A stretch of 42,478 nucleotides of DNA from Methylophilaceae bacterium (GCA_027488395.1 JAIYBT010000007.1:1-42478); one strand, 5' to 3'. Shown: positions 7,125 through 17,724, counted from the first letter of the stretch. Notes: generated by a model not told the origin, from the sequence alone. Numbers and translations are program-made.

Positions 7125-9473
7125 TTATCTGAGCGTAGCTGCAAATTGCGTAGACCAAATTTCTAGGATGCGTTGCGTGATATTTTCAACTTCTTCATCC
7201 ACCATTGTCTTGTAAGTATCTTGCATAAGTACCAGAAATGCAAGGCTTTTTTTGTTTTCAGGCACGCCTTTGCCAAGGTAAACATCAAACAATTTCACTG
7301 CTTGTACCTGCGGTATTTGTTGCTCTAAAACGGCTGAAATCATCGCTTGTGCGGAGACATTGGCCGCTACAACCATGGCTAAATCTCGACGCACTGGCAA
7401 AAATTTACTAACTTCTAGATAGACAGGTACTTTTGATGCTGAGACTGCATCTGCATCACATTCAAATAGGTAGCAGGCTTGTGTAAAACCATATTGTTGC
7501 TGCCATTTTGGATGCAGTTTACCTAACCAGCCTATTGCGCGTTCGCCAATATAGAGGCGTGCAGATTGACCAGGATGTAACGCAGGGTGCGTTTCTGCAA
7601 CATAGTTAACGGGGTGTAGCCACAAGGCCTCTAAATGCGCTTTTACGTCATAAAAATCAAATGCACGTGCAGGATTGCCCCATTGTTCAGGCGATTGATT
7701 GCCATAACATAAACCCGATAACGTTAGCACTTCACGATAACCATCTGCATGGCGGTGATACCGACTCCCCACTTCGAATAACATGGCGCGCGATTGCTGG
7801 CGATTGAGGTTGTAACTGAGTGTATCGAGCAACCCACCCCATAGACCTGAACGCATCACGCTTAAATTGCTGGCAATTGGGTTTTTTAAGGCAATAGGCT
7901 GTGTATTACCATATAAATCGCGCTCCCAACTGGCGTCGACAAAGCTGTAAGTCACCACTTCTTGATAGCCTTGTTGCGACACTAAATCACGTACAGCATG
8001 GTCATGGCGTTGCGCTTCGGGGGCTGACAACATGGTTAAGGGCGCGATAGGCGCCAATGCGGGAATATGATCATAACCATGCAATCGCGCAATTTCTTCA
8101 ATTAAATCTTCTTCACGCGCGATGTCAAAACGGAAAGTCGGTGCGCTGACTTGAAATACGCCTGCCGCTTCGGTGGTGACAAAACCCAATTGATTTAACA
8201 ATTGTCCCACTTGCTGAATACCAATTTCAATGCCAAGTACGGAGACTAAACGCGCATAGCGCAAACTGACCTGACGCCGTTGCGGCAGTGTATTTTCCAC
8301 TGCACTGATAGCACCTACTTGTCCGCCGCAAATATCTAGCACCAGCGCAGTTGCGCGCTCCAACGCCTGACGTGTATGCCCAAAATCTACACCACGTTCA
8401 AATCGATAAGAAGAATCGGTACTTAGGTTGAGGCGACGCGCTTTACCTGCCATTACTTCTGGCGTAAAAAATGCACTTTCAAGAAAAATAGCTTGGGTAT
8501 GCTCTGAAACTGCAGTGGGTTTCCCCCCCATAATACCAGCCAACGCCACGGGGCCTTTTTCATCGGCAATCACTAGATCATCCGATTTTAACGATACTTC
8601 GTTATCGTTGAGCAACACGAGTGTCTCGCCAGCGGCAGCAAATCTGACTTGGAGATCGCCTTGCAGGGTAGCCAAATCAAACGCATGCAAGGGTTGACCA
8701 AGTTCCAGCAATACATAATTAGTAATATCAACCAAGGCACTGATGCTTCTGATGCCACTGCGTTCTAAACGACGTTGCATCCAATCAGGCGTTGCCGCTT
8801 GCGTGTTCACTTGGGTAATCACACGTCCAAAATAGGCAGGACAGGCCGCGGGTGCCATGACGTTGACGGGTTTAGTTTCGGTGGTGGTCACGGTTGCAGC
8901 CACGATCTGTGGTACATGCAATGACGCCCCAGTCATGGCCACCACATCACGTGCAATGCCTAAAATACTCAAACAATCTGCACGATTTGGCGTCAATTTG
9001 AGGGTATAGGTATGGTCGTTTAAATCAAAATACGCACGAATATCCTGGCCCACGGGTGCTGTAGCAGGCAACTCTAAAATACCATTTGCCTCGGTTGCGA
9101 TGCCCAATTCTTTTGCGGAACATAGCATTCCAAACGATTCCACCCCACGCACTTTGGCTTGCTTGATACTGATGCCAGGCAATTGCGCACCCACCAAGGC
9201 GCAAGGTACCTTTAACCCGGCTCTGGCATTGGGTGCACCACACACAATCTGCAGCACATCCTCCCCCACCTTAACTTTGCATACTTGTAGACGGTCCGCA
9301 TCTGGATGCTTGTCAGCCGATAAAATTTCCGCCACCACAACATGTTGAAAAAAGGGCGCGACTGCGACCAAATCTTCAACTTCTAACCCTGCCATGGTCA
9401 TGGCATGTCCTAATTGATGGGTATCCAGGGCTGGATTGACCATCGTACGTAACCAATGTTCTGAAAACTGCAT
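7125..9473 (-). CDS. pheT: Phenylalanine--tRNA ligase beta subunit
   Basis: The 782-residue subunit of the alpha2-beta2 PheRS contributes editing and tRNA binding. Domains in order: N-terminal part with an inserted tRNA-binding OB fold (about 40-150, [15 protein letters not shown]), B3/B4 editing domain (about 210-370, including [27 protein letters not shown]), B5 domain (about 400-470), core with [18 protein letters not shown], and a C-terminal ferredoxin-fold anticodon-binding domain (about 690-782, [12 protein letters not shown]). The length is normal. The gap to the pheS stop is 38 bp, so the two genes are probably one transcript. Confidence 0.97.
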   Translation of the reverse strand: MQFSEHWLRTMVNPALDTHQLGHAMTMAGLEVEDLVAVAPFFQHVVVAEILSADKHPDADRLQVCKVKVGEDVLQIVCGAPNARAGLKVPCALVGAQLPGISIKQAKVRGVESFGMLCSAKELGIATEANGILELPATAPVGQDIRAYFDLNDHTYTLKLTPNRADCLSILGIARDVVAMTGASLHVPQIVAATVTTTETKPVNVMAPAACPAYFGRVITQVNTQAATPDWMQRRLERSGIRSISALVDITNYVLLELGQPLHAFDLATLQGDLQVRFAAAGETLVLLNDNEVSLKSDDLVIADEKGPVALAGIMGGKPTAVSEHTQAIFLESAFFTPEVMAGKARRLNLSTDSSYRFERGVDFGHTRQALERATALVLDICGGQVGAISAVENTLPQRRQVSLRYARLVSVLGIEIGIQQVGQLLNQLGFVTTEAAGVFQVSAPTFRFDIAREEDLIEEIARLHGYDHIPALAPIAPLTMLSAPEAQRHDHAVRDLVSQQGYQEVVTYSFVDASWERDLYGNTQPIALKNPIASNLSVMRSGLWGGLLDTLSYNLNRQQSRAMLFEVGSRYHRHADGYREVLTLSGLCYGNQSPEQWGNPARAFDFYDVKAHLEALWLHPVNYVAETHPALHPGQSARLYIGERAIGWLGKLHPKWQQQYGFTQACYLFECDADAVSASKVPVYLEVSKFLPVRRDLAMVVAANVSAQAMISAVLEQQIPQVQAVKLFDVYLGKGVPENKKSLAFLVLMQDTYKTMVDEEVENITQRILEIWSTQFAATLR

Positions 9474-9511
9474 ATGTGGCGCCTGTAAGTGTAAGTGGAC
9501 TTAACGAAGAT

Positions 9512-10546
<1,035 letters not shown>

Positions 10547-10554
10547 TTAAAAAC

Positions 10555-10582
10555 AAAAAAAGAGGCCGCAGCCTCTTTTTTT
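10555..10582 (-). terminator. Rho-independent terminator between rplT and pheS
   Basis: A stem of AGAGGC/GCCTCT with loop CGCA at 10561-10576 is flanked by six A and six T residues, so it can act on either strand. On the minus strand it starts about 11 bp after the rplT stop. It would end the thrS-infC-rpmI-rplT transcript or act as an attenuator ahead of pheST. Confidence 0.85.
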
Positions 10583-10593
10583 AAACGGTCTGA

Positions 10594-10953
10594 TTAGGCG
10601 CTTAAACCTGACTTTGCCAATTCAACAAATTTTGCAAAGGCAGCTTTATCGAACACTGCTAAATCAGCCAATACTTTACGGTCAACTTCTACCGCAGATT
10701 TCTTTAAGCCATTCATAAAACGGCTGTAAGTTAATCCAGCTTCACGGGCTGCTGCGTTAATACGCGCAATCCATAAGGCACGGAACTGACGTTTTTTCTG
10801 ACGACGATCACGGTAAGCATATTGACCCGCTTTCATCACAGCCTGCTTAGCAACACGGTAGACGTTCTTACGACGACCACGGTAGCCCTTAGCGGCATTT
10901 AATACTTTTTTATGTTTTGCGCGTGCAATGACACCACGTTTTACTCTAGGCAT
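10594..10953 (-). CDS. rplT: 50S ribosomal protein L20
   Basis: The 119-residue protein binds 23S rRNA, is needed early in large-subunit assembly, and in enterobacteria represses its own operon. The whole protein matches the family: [18 protein letters not shown] at the start, [35 protein letters not shown] in the basic arm, and [22 protein letters not shown] in the globular part. It lies 10 bp after rpmI and ends the ribosomal part of the operon. Confidence 0.98.
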   Translation of the reverse strand: MPRVKRGVIARAKHKKVLNAAKGYRGRRKNVYRVAKQAVMKAGQYAYRDRRQKKRQFRALWIARINAAAREAGLTYSRFMNGLKKSAVEVDRKVLADLAVFDKAAFAKFVELAKSGLSA

Positions 10954-10963
10954 GTCAGTCTCC

Positions 10964-11161
10964 TTATTGTGTTGGCATCATGGCGCGAACGCGTTTAACA
11001 TCGGTCGCAGAAATTATTGCGGTACCGCGTAACTTACGTTTTTGCTTGGTGGTTTTTTTGGTCAGGATATGACGTAAATGTGAGTGTGTACGCTTCACTT
11101 TACCGTTACCCAAGAACTTAAAACGCTTTTTAGCGCTGCTCTTTGTTTTCATTTTTGGCAT
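10964..11161 (-). CDS. rpmI: 50S ribosomal protein L35
   Basis: The 65-residue, very basic protein begins [21 protein letters not shown] and keeps the family pattern [23 protein letters not shown]. It is the middle gene of the conserved infC-rpmI-rplT set. The gap of about 97 bp to infC is the place where translational control of this operon acts in other bacteria; I did not identify a specific structure there. Confidence 0.97.
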   Translation of the reverse strand: MPKMKTKSSAKKRFKFLGNGKVKRTHSHLRHILTKKTTKQKRKLRGTAIISATDVKRVRAMMPTQ

Positions 11162-11258
11162 TTTGGTCTCCTTGAAGAGGTTAAAAAAGAGTAGCTAGGC
11201 AGCCAAGTTAGCCGTACTACTCAAGAAACTACTGCTCTCTAATGTGAGCAAATTACTA

Positions 11259-11825
11259 TTATTCTGTTTTTGCTGCAGTGTCTGATTTCTCAGCTTTTTT
11301 AGGGATCACTTTTTTAGCAGGTGCAAGCACCATCACCATTTGACGGCCTTCCATTTTCGGATATTGCTCGACCGCCGCATGCTCCACCAAATCTGCTTCT
11401 AAGCGCTTTAATAACGCCAATCCAAACTCTTGGTGGGTGATCTCGCGGCCTCTAAAACGTAACGTAATTTTTGCTTTATCGCCATCACCCAAAAATCGGA
11501 TAATGTTGCGCAGTTTGATGTTGTAATCACCATCATCTGTGCCAGGTCTAAATTTGACCTCTTTAATTTGCACTTGTTTTTGCTTCAGTTTTTGCTCGTG
11601 TTGACGCTTACTTTCTGCGTATTTGAATTTTCCGTAATCCATCAAACGGCACACGGGTGGTGCAGCATTTGGTGCAATTTCTACAATATCAATATCCGCT
11701 TCTTCCGCTTTGGCAAAAGCCTCTTTGAGGCTCATAATCCCTAACGGCTCGCCGTCTACACCAACTAAACGTACTTGTGGCGCTGTAATATCGCCATTAA
11801 TACGTGTATCTTTATCCTGAGCTAT
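11259..11825 (-). CDS. infC: Translation initiation factor IF-3, non-AUG start
   Basis: IF-3 binds the 30S subunit and checks start-codon selection. The frame has an internal ATG at 11735, but starting there would remove the conserved N-terminal domain. In frame upstream the sequence reads [21 protein letters not shown]...GEPLGI, the typical IF-3 N-terminus. An AGGGG ribosome site lies at 11832-11836; the ATA at 11823-11825, six bases downstream, is the best-spaced start, with ATT at 11829-11831 the alternative. ATA gives 188 residues. IF-3 genes in many bacteria use rare AUU or AUA starts that IF-3 itself discriminates against, giving autoregulation. The C-terminal domain includes [23 protein letters not shown]. 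Confidence 0.95.
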   Translation of the reverse strand: MAQDKDTRINGDITAPQVRLVGVDGEPLGIMSLKEAFAKAEEADIDIVEIAPNAAPPVCRLMDYGKFKYAESKRQHEQKLKQKQVQIKEVKFRPGTDDGDYNIKLRNIIRFLGDGDKAKITLRFRGREITHQEFGLALLKRLEADLVEHAAVEQYPKMEGRQMVMVLAPAKKVIPKKAEKSDTAAKTE

Positions 11826-11836
11826 AACAATCCCCT
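11823..11836 (-). promoter_or_regulatory. infC ribosome-binding site and rare AUA/AUU start
   Basis: On the minus strand AGGGG (11832-11836) is followed by ATTGTT and then ATA. No ATG, GTG or TTG start lies in frame at a usable distance from this strong site before the conserved IF-3 N-terminus. This supports a rare start codon as the regulatory element. Confidence 0.8.
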
Positions 11837-11869
11837 AAACAATAAACAAAGCCGCACGTGAACCAAAGT

Positions 11870-13792
11870 TTAGACCTTGTTTTGAATGTCCTGTTGTAGG
11901 TGCGCAACAAACGCTTCTACCGACATCACACCCAGATCTTCACCTTTTCTGGTACGTACGGCCACTTGACCATTTTGCATTTCTTTATCTCCTACCACAA
12001 TCAGGTAGGGCATCTTCTGCAAACTATGCTCACGTATTTTATAGGTAATCTTCTCATTTCTCAAGTCGAAATCACAACGAACGCCATTTTTCTTTAAATT
12101 TTCAACTACTTGGCGCACATAGTCGGCTTGATGATCTGAGATATTAAGCACCATTACTTGAATAGGAGACAGCCAAACAGGCATGGCTCCTGCGAAGTTT
12201 TCAATCAATATGCCTAAAAAACGCTCCATGGAGCCGACAATCGCACGATGCAACATCACTGGATGTTTACGGGTATTGTCCTCATCCACATACTCGGCAC
12301 CTAAACGTTCAGGTAAGTTAAAGTCTAGCTGTATGGTGCCACATTGCCATAAACGGCCCAGCGAATCTTTTAATGTAAATTCGATTTTTGGTCCATAGAA
12401 TGCACCTTCACCAGGCTGCAAATCAAACTGTAGACCATTGAGCGCTAAGGCAGCAGACAATGCGGCCTCTGCTTTGTCCCACACTTCATCACTGCCTACG
12501 CGTTTTTCTGGACGGGTTGAAAGCTTGACCAATACTTCTTTAAAGCCAAAATCTTGATAAACCGCATATAGCATTTTGATAAAGTCAGCAACTTCAGCTT
12601 CGACTTGGTTTTCAGTACAAAAGATATGTGCATCGTCTTGCGTAAAGCCTCGAACGCGCATTAAGCCGTGCAGTGAGCCTGAGGGTTCATTACGGTGACA
12701 TGATCCAAACTCGGCTAAGCGCAATGGCAAATCACGATAGCTGTGTAAGGTGCTGTTAAAAATTTGAATATGTCCAGGACAGTTCATCGGCTTGACCGCG
12801 TAATCGCGGCTTTCCGATTGCGTGGTAAACATATTGTCTCGGTAGTTTTGCCAGTGGCCAGATTTTTCCCATAAGGTTTTGTCCATCACTGTGGGTGTGC
12901 GCACCTCTTGATAGCCAAAGTCTCGGAATTTGTTGCGCATATATTGCTCAACTTCTTGCCAAATACTCCAGCCTTTTGGATGCCAAAACACCATGCCTGG
13001 CGCATCTTCTTGCATATGGAAAAAATCAAGTTGCTTGCCAAGCTTGCGGTGGTCTCGCTTTTCAGCTTCTTCCAACATGTGCAAATAGGCGTCTAATTCT
13101 TCTTTGTTGCGCCATGCAGTCCCGTACACGCGTTGCAACATTTCGTTATTGCTATCGCCGCGCCAATAGGCACCCGCCAGCTTCATCAATTTAAATGCTT
13201 TTAATTTACCTGTATTAGGAACGTGCGGACCACGGCATAAATCCGTGAATCCCCCCTCTGAATAGAGTGAGACATCTTCATTACTTGGAATACTGGCAAT
13301 GATTTCAGCCTTGTAGTGCTCATTCATGCCTTTAAAGTAAGCAACCGCTTCATCACGTGGCAGGACTTTACGCTCGACTTTTTCATCTTTTTTAGCCAGC
13401 TCAGCCATCTTGTGCTCGATGGCTTGCAAATCCTCTGGGGTAAATGGGCGCTTGTAGCTAAAATCATAATAAAAGCCGTTATCAATCACCGGCCCTATTG
13501 TTACTTGCGCGTCTGGAAATAAGGATTTCACTGCATAAGCCAATAAATGCGCAGTCGAATGTCGAATGATTTCCAAGCCTTCTTCACTCTTATCGGTAAT
13601 AATGGCCAGTTCCACATCTTCGGCAATCGTGTAACTGGTATCCACCAATTTAGCGGCATCGCCTGCATGCGTCACCTTACCAGCAAGCGCGGCCTTGGCT
13701 AATCCTGCGCCAATATTCAGGGCAACCTCAGCCACGGTAACAGCGTGTTCAAACGATCGGGTAGAACCATCTGGTAAACGAATATTCGGCAT
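11870..13792 (-). CDS. thrS: Threonine--tRNA ligase
   Basis: The 640-residue class II synthetase has an N-terminal TGS domain (about 1-62, starting [14 protein letters not shown]), an editing domain with HSTAHLL (HxxxH, near 77-83), and a catalytic core with the zinc Cys in [20 protein letters not shown] (motif 2) and [11 protein letters not shown] (motif 3). It ends in an anticodon-binding domain (about 540-640). It is the first gene of the thrS-infC-rpmI-rplT cluster and lies about 44 bp before infC. The length equals that of the enterobacterial enzyme (about 642). No T-box was seen upstream, as expected for proteobacteria. Confidence 0.98.
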   Translation of the reverse strand: MPNIRLPDGSTRSFEHAVTVAEVALNIGAGLAKAALAGKVTHAGDAAKLVDTSYTIAEDVELAIITDKSEEGLEIIRHSTAHLLAYAVKSLFPDAQVTIGPVIDNGFYYDFSYKRPFTPEDLQAIEHKMAELAKKDEKVERKVLPRDEAVAYFKGMNEHYKAEIIASIPSNEDVSLYSEGGFTDLCRGPHVPNTGKLKAFKLMKLAGAYWRGDSNNEMLQRVYGTAWRNKEELDAYLHMLEEAEKRDHRKLGKQLDFFHMQEDAPGMVFWHPKGWSIWQEVEQYMRNKFRDFGYQEVRTPTVMDKTLWEKSGHWQNYRDNMFTTQSESRDYAVKPMNCPGHIQIFNSTLHSYRDLPLRLAEFGSCHRNEPSGSLHGLMRVRGFTQDDAHIFCTENQVEAEVADFIKMLYAVYQDFGFKEVLVKLSTRPEKRVGSDEVWDKAEAALSAALALNGLQFDLQPGEGAFYGPKIEFTLKDSLGRLWQCGTIQLDFNLPERLGAEYVDEDNTRKHPVMLHRAIVGSMERFLGILIENFAGAMPVWLSPIQVMVLNISDHQADYVRQVVENLKKNGVRCDFDLRNEKITYKIREHSLQKMPYLIVVGDKEMQNGQVAVRTRKGEDLGVMSVEAFVAHLQQDIQNKV

Positions 13793-13843
13793 GACTTTTC
13801 CGTCAAATGAGTTAAAAATAGACTATATCCGACAAAAACAACA

Positions 13844-13867
13844 AAAGCCGTTAATCATAACGGCTTT
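13844..13867 (-). terminator. Hairpin terminator between tRNA-Val and thrS
   Basis: A perfect nine-base stem AAAGCCGTT/AACGGCTTT with a six-base loop lies at 13844-13867. On the minus strand it is followed by an interrupted T-rich tail (TTGTTGTTTTTG). It lies about 75 bp downstream of the tRNA-Val 3' end and 50 bp before thrS, so it most likely ends the tRNA transcript. Confidence 0.65.
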
Positions 13868-13941
13868 CTAAAACTGCTTTAAACATCTGCAATTGCATAT
13901 TTAGAACTGCATTTGCATACATTTAAATGCATTTGCATGTT

Positions 13942-14018
13942 TGGTAGTCGCGAATGGACTCGAACCATCGACCCCCACCATGTCAAGGTGGTGCTCTAAC
14001 CAGCTGAGCTACGCGACT
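13942..14018 (-). tRNA. tRNA-Val (anticodon GAC)
   Basis: On the minus strand the acceptor arms AGTCGCG (14012-14018) and CGCGACT (13946-13952) pair fully. The D arm GCTCAGCTGGTTAGAGC, the anticodon stem CCACC/GGTGG with loop TTGACAT (anticodon GAC) and the T arm GATGGTTCGAGTCCATT are present. CCA is encoded (13942-13944). It reads GUC and GUU codons. Confidence 0.96.
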
Positions 14019-14021
14019 GAA

Positions 14022-14041
14022 ATTGATGTTCACACATCAAT
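14022..14041 (-). repeat. Perfect inverted repeat in the tRNA-Val leader
   Basis: ATTGATGT and ACATCAAT (eight bases each) flank a four-base loop, immediately upstream of the tRNA-Val 5' end and downstream of its likely transcription start. It could be a leader hairpin guiding tRNA 5' processing or a protein-binding palindrome; neither can be decided from sequence alone. Confidence 0.7.
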
Positions 14042-14051
14042 AAAGACGCGC

Positions 14052-14080
14052 ATTTTATCCGAAAGCCAACGCTTAGGCAA
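14052..14080 (-). promoter_or_regulatory. Sigma-70 promoter of tRNA-Val
   Basis: On the minus strand TTGCCT (-35, 14075-14080) and TAAAAT (-10, 14052-14057) are separated by exactly 17 bp. They match the consensus hexamers at four and five of six positions. The predicted start near 14045 lies about 27 bp upstream of the mature tRNA. Confidence 0.6.
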
Positions 14081-14092
14081 TGACAACACGCT

Positions 14093-14098
14093 TATAAT
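14093..14098 (+). promoter_or_regulatory. Candidate -10 box for the 2OG oxygenase gene
   Basis: A perfect TATAAT lies only seven bases before the likely ATG at 14106, so transcription would start at or next to the start codon. I see no convincing -35 hexamer and no ribosome site. A leaderless mRNA, or a later start codon, are the two ways to read this. Confidence 0.35.
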
Positions 14099-14105
14099 CT
14101 CGCTG

Positions 14106-14780
14106 ATGCACACGATACATTTGAGCCAAAACCAAGCCTTTGCAGAGATCAGTCACACCATGCTTGACGTCCTCAGCGAACACCAATATTGCATTATTGA
14201 GCAAAGCCTGCCCAATGCAACCATCGTTGCGCTTCGCACACTGGCATTGGCACGCGATGCACAAGGTCGTTTGCAGCAAGCTGGCATCAGCAAAGCGGCC
14301 ACGACCCTGCCAAAACTGCGAAGTGATCGCATTGCTTGGTTAGACGAGCATGACCCCGATCCTGCATTGACTGCTTATTTTGCATTAATGCAGCATATTC
14401 AACAGGCTGTTAACCGTGGCTTAATGATGGGATTAGCGGCGTATGAAACGCATGTTGCGCTGTATCCCGCAGGCAGTAGCGGCTATGTTACCCACCTAGA
14501 TCAATTTCGATCCGCAGCCAATACAGCGCAGGCAGGCGCGCGACAGCTCAGCGTCGTTTTATATTTAAATGATGATTGGCCCAGCGACGCGGGAGGACAG
14601 CTCAGACTGTATTTAGATGAACACTCATCCGCGCCGACCGCAACTGATCGTCATGTGGACATCCAACCACTCGGTGGAAGATTAGTGTTATTTTTATCTG
14701 GGCGTTTTTGGCATCAAGTGTTGCCAGCACGGCAAACGCGCATCAGCTTGACGGGGTGGTTTAAAACTCGCGCAATTTAA
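14106..14780 (+). CDS. 2OG-Fe(II) oxygenase (prolyl-4-hydroxylase-like)
   Basis: The 224-residue protein has the double-stranded beta-helix signature of 2-oxoglutarate/Fe(II) oxygenases. The first two iron ligands are in YVTHLDQF (HxD), the distal histidine is in GRFWHQVLPA, and the 2OG-binding Arg is in RISLTGWFKTR near the C-terminus, with QLSVVLYLNDDW and GGQLRLYL as strands between. The closest group is bacterial P4H/EGL-9-like enzymes. The substrate is unknown. A longer frame starts at 13941 inside the antisense tRNA-Val and is rejected; ATG 14106 is the first start outside it. The gene stands alone, divergent from tRNA-Val and convergent with the lytic transglycosylase gene. Confidence 0.85.
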   Translation: MHTIHLSQNQAFAEISHTMLDVLSEHQYCIIEQSLPNATIVALRTLALARDAQGRLQQAGISKAATTLPKLRSDRIAWLDEHDPDPALTAYFALMQHIQQAVNRGLMMGLAAYETHVALYPAGSSGYVTHLDQFRSAANTAQAGARQLSVVLYLNDDWPSDAGGQLRLYLDEHSSAPTATDRHVDIQPLGGRLVLFLSGRFWHQVLPARQTRISLTGWFKTRAI

Positions 14781-14908
14781 AAAATGATTGACCAACAAGA
14801 TGACCGACTCGCTGCATCGCATATCCATCAAACGATGATGCAATTTAGGTAATATTCGCCATGTTTCAATGGCAGTCAACAACCTTGATGCACCCTGGTG
14901 GCATGGCC

Positions 14909-16120
14909 TTACTTTTCAGTTAAGCGACTGTACAACATCCATCCTGCGTAACCATCTTGTGGCAAGCCTTGCTTGGCCTGATATTGACGAATCGCCGATT
15001 GCGTTTTGGCACCTGGGAAACCATCAGGCGCGCCGCAATCAAAGCCCTGCGCGTTCAAGGTCTCTTGCAACGCCCACATTTGTTGAAAAGTCAGGGCGCG
15101 CGGCTCTGGCGGCAGAGTGAGGTTGAAACTGTCTTGGGCAAATTGCTGCGCGAGCAAACTCACGGACAGCGCATATTGAACCGATCGATTCCATTGCATG
15201 ATCACATCAAAATTTGCAAATACCATGTAAGCCGGTCCATCAAACCCTTGCGGCAACACAATGGCGGCCATCGTGGTTGGTGCAATCGATGTGGGAATGC
15301 CCGCCACCCCCAACCGCTGCCACTCCGCCACTGGTTTTTTTAAGGGCAGTTGCGCCAACCCATACTCAAAGGAAGACGGCAACACCACAGAGACACTGAC
15401 AGGTGCGCCAGCTTGCCAACCTACTTGCGACAAATAATGTGCTGCAGAGTTAAACACATCAGGTAGCGATGACCAGATATCGACCACCCCATCACGATCG
15501 GCATCAACCCCATACTGAAGCAACGTTGACGGCATAAATTGCATTTGCCCAGTCGCACCCGCCCAAGAACCCAATATCGGCATGCCTGAGGGCGGCGCGG
15601 CGGCAACCACACGCATTAAATTAAACAATTCACGCTTAAAAAATTCCGCCCGACGCCCTTCGTAAGACAACGTTGTTAACGCGGCAGGTAACGAAAAATC
15701 CCCTTGCACATGCCCAAACTGAGTTTCGAGAGCCCAAAAAGCCACCAATATTTCGCGCGGAACCGCATAATTCTCCTCCACTACCGCCAGCAACCCTGCA
15801 TAGTCTTGCAGCATTTGCTTACCTTGAACCACAGTACGCGGTTGAATACGCCGATGGATATAGGCTGAAAATGAAGTAACAAACTCGGGTTGCTTACGGT
15901 CTAGCTCGATCACTTTGGGTAACCATTGGGCATGCGACAACACCTGTTGCACCGCAGACGCAGGGATCTGTTGCGCCAGCGCCTGTTGCTCCACCTCCAC
16001 CAGCCACGCTTGAAAACCATCGTGGGCTTCGGCTTGCGCCATGCACGCGGTCAGACTTAGGCTGAGCTGCAAACTCACAACCCGAGTAAACCACCCGATA
16101 TGTCCCATGCGACATTTCAT
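14909..16120 (-). CDS. mltB: Lytic murein transglycosylase B-type lipoprotein with PG-binding domain
   Basis: The 403-residue protein cleaves peptidoglycan glycan strands. It begins with a lipoprotein signal ending in the lipobox LTAC (Cys 26), so it should be anchored to the outer membrane. The SLT_2 catalytic domain (about 34-325) contains FWALETQFG with catalytic Glu 132, GSWAGATGQMQFMPSTLLQYGVDADRDG and NFDVIMQWNRS. A PG_binding_1 domain closes the protein (about 340-403, LQETLNAQGFDCGAPDGFPGAKTQSAIRQYQ). The C-terminal binding domain separates it from E. coli MltB (about 361 residues) and makes it like the betaproteobacterial 'lytic murein transglycosylase' subgroup. The exact N-terminus is uncertain (ATG at 16120 or 16108). 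Confidence 0.9.
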   Translation of the reverse strand: MKCRMGHIGWFTRVVSLQLSLSLTACMAQAEAHDGFQAWLVEVEQQALAQQIPASAVQQVLSHAQWLPKVIELDRKQPEFVTSFSAYIHRRIQPRTVVQGKQMLQDYAGLLAVVEENYAVPREILVAFWALETQFGHVQGDFSLPAALTTLSYEGRRAEFFKRELFNLMRVVAAAPPSGMPILGSWAGATGQMQFMPSTLLQYGVDADRDGVVDIWSSLPDVFNSAAHYLSQVGWQAGAPVSVSVVLPSSFEYGLAQLPLKKPVAEWQRLGVAGIPTSIAPTTMAAIVLPQGFDGPAYMVFANFDVIMQWNRSVQYALSVSLLAQQFAQDSFNLTLPPEPRALTFQQMWALQETLNAQGFDCGAPDGFPGAKTQSAIRQYQAKQGLPQDGYAGWMLYSRLTEK

Positions 16121-16209
16121 CTAACCGACCCCATCCTTGCTGACGATGATGGAGGCAACACATACAAATAAGCCGTTATGCGTCAATCGCATCAGCGCGT
16201 ACCGAGGCT

Positions 16210-16228
16210 CAAGCGATGGCGTCGCTTG
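16210..16228 (-). other. Hairpin between the SDR gene and mltB
   Basis: CAAGCGA/TCGCTTG form a perfect seven-base stem with a five-base loop, 15 bp after the SDR stop on the minus strand. There is no T-run, so it is not a standard intrinsic terminator. It may stabilise the mRNA end or act with Rho. Confidence 0.5.
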
Positions 16229-16242
16229 CAGATTGCTGAGCA

Positions 16243-17139
16243 TCAAGGCGGACCATCCTGTTCAATTTGGGATTGAGTTGCAATCATTGCTTGCAAAATT
16301 GGGGTGTAGCCTTGTTTAAAATCAGCATATTGCAAACGATACCCTGTGTTTAATAAACATTGATTACGTAATCGTTTTCCAATTTGCGGCTGGGCTGGCG
16401 GCGTGGTGACTGCGGGCCAACCCATGCAAACCGCAACCCACTGCAATACTTCATGCTGTAAGCTGGGCGCGCCATCGCTTACAATAAGTTGCGTAGGTAA
16501 GCCATGGTTATGACTGGCGTGATCATCAGCGCTGCGCGCAACTTGTTGATAAAAATGCAACACGGCACCTACCACATCATCTTCATGGATACGATTGGTC
16601 CAACTCGCTTGCTGTGGCCATCGGCTAGGAGTGTTGGCCATTTGAATTAAATAGCGTCGATGCATGCCATAAATACCGGAAACCCGACAGGCCGTATGCC
16701 CGCAAGGCAGGTCTTGTAACAATCGTTCCGCATTTAACAGCGTGTGTCCACCTGTATCTGCGGGCATGGCTGGGGTCAAATCATCCACCCATTCCCCAGC
16801 GTGCTCGCCATATACTCGGGTGCTAGAAATAAAAAATACATGCAACAAAGCCTGCTTAGATACCGCCTGCAGCACGTTCGCTAACCCTTGATAATAAATG
16901 TGCTGATAGGCCTGATCGCTGCCCTCACTCGGCGCCAAACAATACAATACAATCTGTGGTTGTAAGGATGCCAACTGTTGGCATTGCGCTGCATTGGTGA
17001 CATCGATTTGAAGGCTGCGCGCACCTGTGGGTGCCGCAAGCGCTGAGCGCCGCACCACCGTCAGCGCATGGCCTTGATTTAAGGTAGCTTCAGCAATTTT
17101 TTGCCCAAGCGCGCCGCAGCCAATTTGCAATACCTGCAT
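16243..17139 (-). CDS. NAD(P)-dependent epimerase/SDR-family protein (YeeZ-like)
   Basis: The 298-residue protein begins with a Rossmann dinucleotide-binding loop (LQIGCGALGQKIA, residues 4-16), followed by the acidic beta2 region and FFISSTRVYGE, where the Ser and Tyr of the extended SDR active site are visible. The Lys four residues after the Tyr, standard in active SDRs, is not seen (YGEHA). This resembles the YeeZ group, whose reaction is not established. It lies 6 bp after the Nudix gene, so the two are probably cotranscribed. Substrate unknown. Confidence 0.75.
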   Translation of the reverse strand: MQVLQIGCGALGQKIAEATLNQGHALTVVRRSALAAPTGARSLQIDVTNAAQCQQLASLQPQIVLYCLAPSEGSDQAYQHIYYQGLANVLQAVSKQALLHVFFISSTRVYGEHAGEWVDDLTPAMPADTGGHTLLNAERLLQDLPCGHTACRVSGIYGMHRRYLIQMANTPSRWPQQASWTNRIHEDDVVGAVLHFYQQVARSADDHASHNHGLPTQLIVSDGAPSLQHEVLQWVAVCMGWPAVTTPPAQPQIGKRLRNQCLLNTGYRLQYADFKQGYTPILQAMIATQSQIEQDGPP

Positions 17140-17145
17140 CAGCGC

Positions 17146-17724
17146 TTAATCCAACCGCACGCCATCCATGGGATGACGCTTTAAATATCGCTCTGCCATT
17201 AATAAGGCGCCCAAGGTTTTACTGTCTGTGATTTGACCTTGATCAATCGCTTGCATCACTTGCGAAAACGGCCAACAAAACACATCCATGGCTTCATCCT
17301 CATCCCGTTGATGCACACCAAGCTGAAGCTGAGTGGCCAGATAGATGTGAATCACTTCATTCGAATAACCGATGCACGGATGCTGCACGCCCAACTTTAC
17401 CCATTCTGTGGCAACGTAACCCGTTTCCTCTTCCAGTTCACGTTGACCTGTAGTGAGAATAGACTCACCCGGATCAATCTTACCTGCCGGTAATTCGATA
17501 AACACTTGCTTTAACGGGTAACGAAATTGACGCTCAAGCACCACTTCGCCTTGCGCGTTGATGGCCACCACCACCACCGCACCTGGATGCAACACATATT
17601 CGCGCCCACTGACCTGACCGTTAGGCAGACGCACTTGGTCATACCGCGCAGTCAGCATCTTGCCTTGGGCTAAAATTTCACTGCTGAGGGTTGTTTCAAT
17701 CAGGTGTTGATCATCTTGCTGCAT
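17146..17724 (-). CDS. nudF: Nudix hydrolase, ADP-ribose pyrophosphatase type
   Basis: The 192-residue protein carries a complete Nudix box, G-x5-E-x7-REL-x-EE-x-G-Y, within residues about 95-117 (starting GKIDPGES), preceded by FRYPLKQVFIELPAG, characteristic of ADP-ribose pyrophosphatases. These hydrolyse ADP-ribose to AMP and ribose 5-phosphate. A longer frame reaches 17775, but ATG 17722-17724 has a GAG ribosome site and gives the family length. The gene is divergent from ribE across about 106 bp and heads a two-gene unit with the SDR protein. Confidence 0.88.
   Translation of the reverse strand: MQQDDQHLIETTLSSEILAQGKMLTARYDQVRLPNGQVSGREYVLHPGAVVVVAINAQGEVVLERQFRYPLKQVFIELPAGKIDPGESILTTGQRELEEETGYVATEWVKLGVQHPCIGYSNEVIHIYLATQLQLGVHQRDEDEAMDVFCWPFSQVMQAIDQGQITDSKTLGALLMAERYLKRHPMDGVRLD

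Noticed and set aside
13941..14105. N-terminal extension of the 2OG oxygenase
   Set aside because: The extra 55 codons run through the antisense of tRNA-Val and have no homology-like features.
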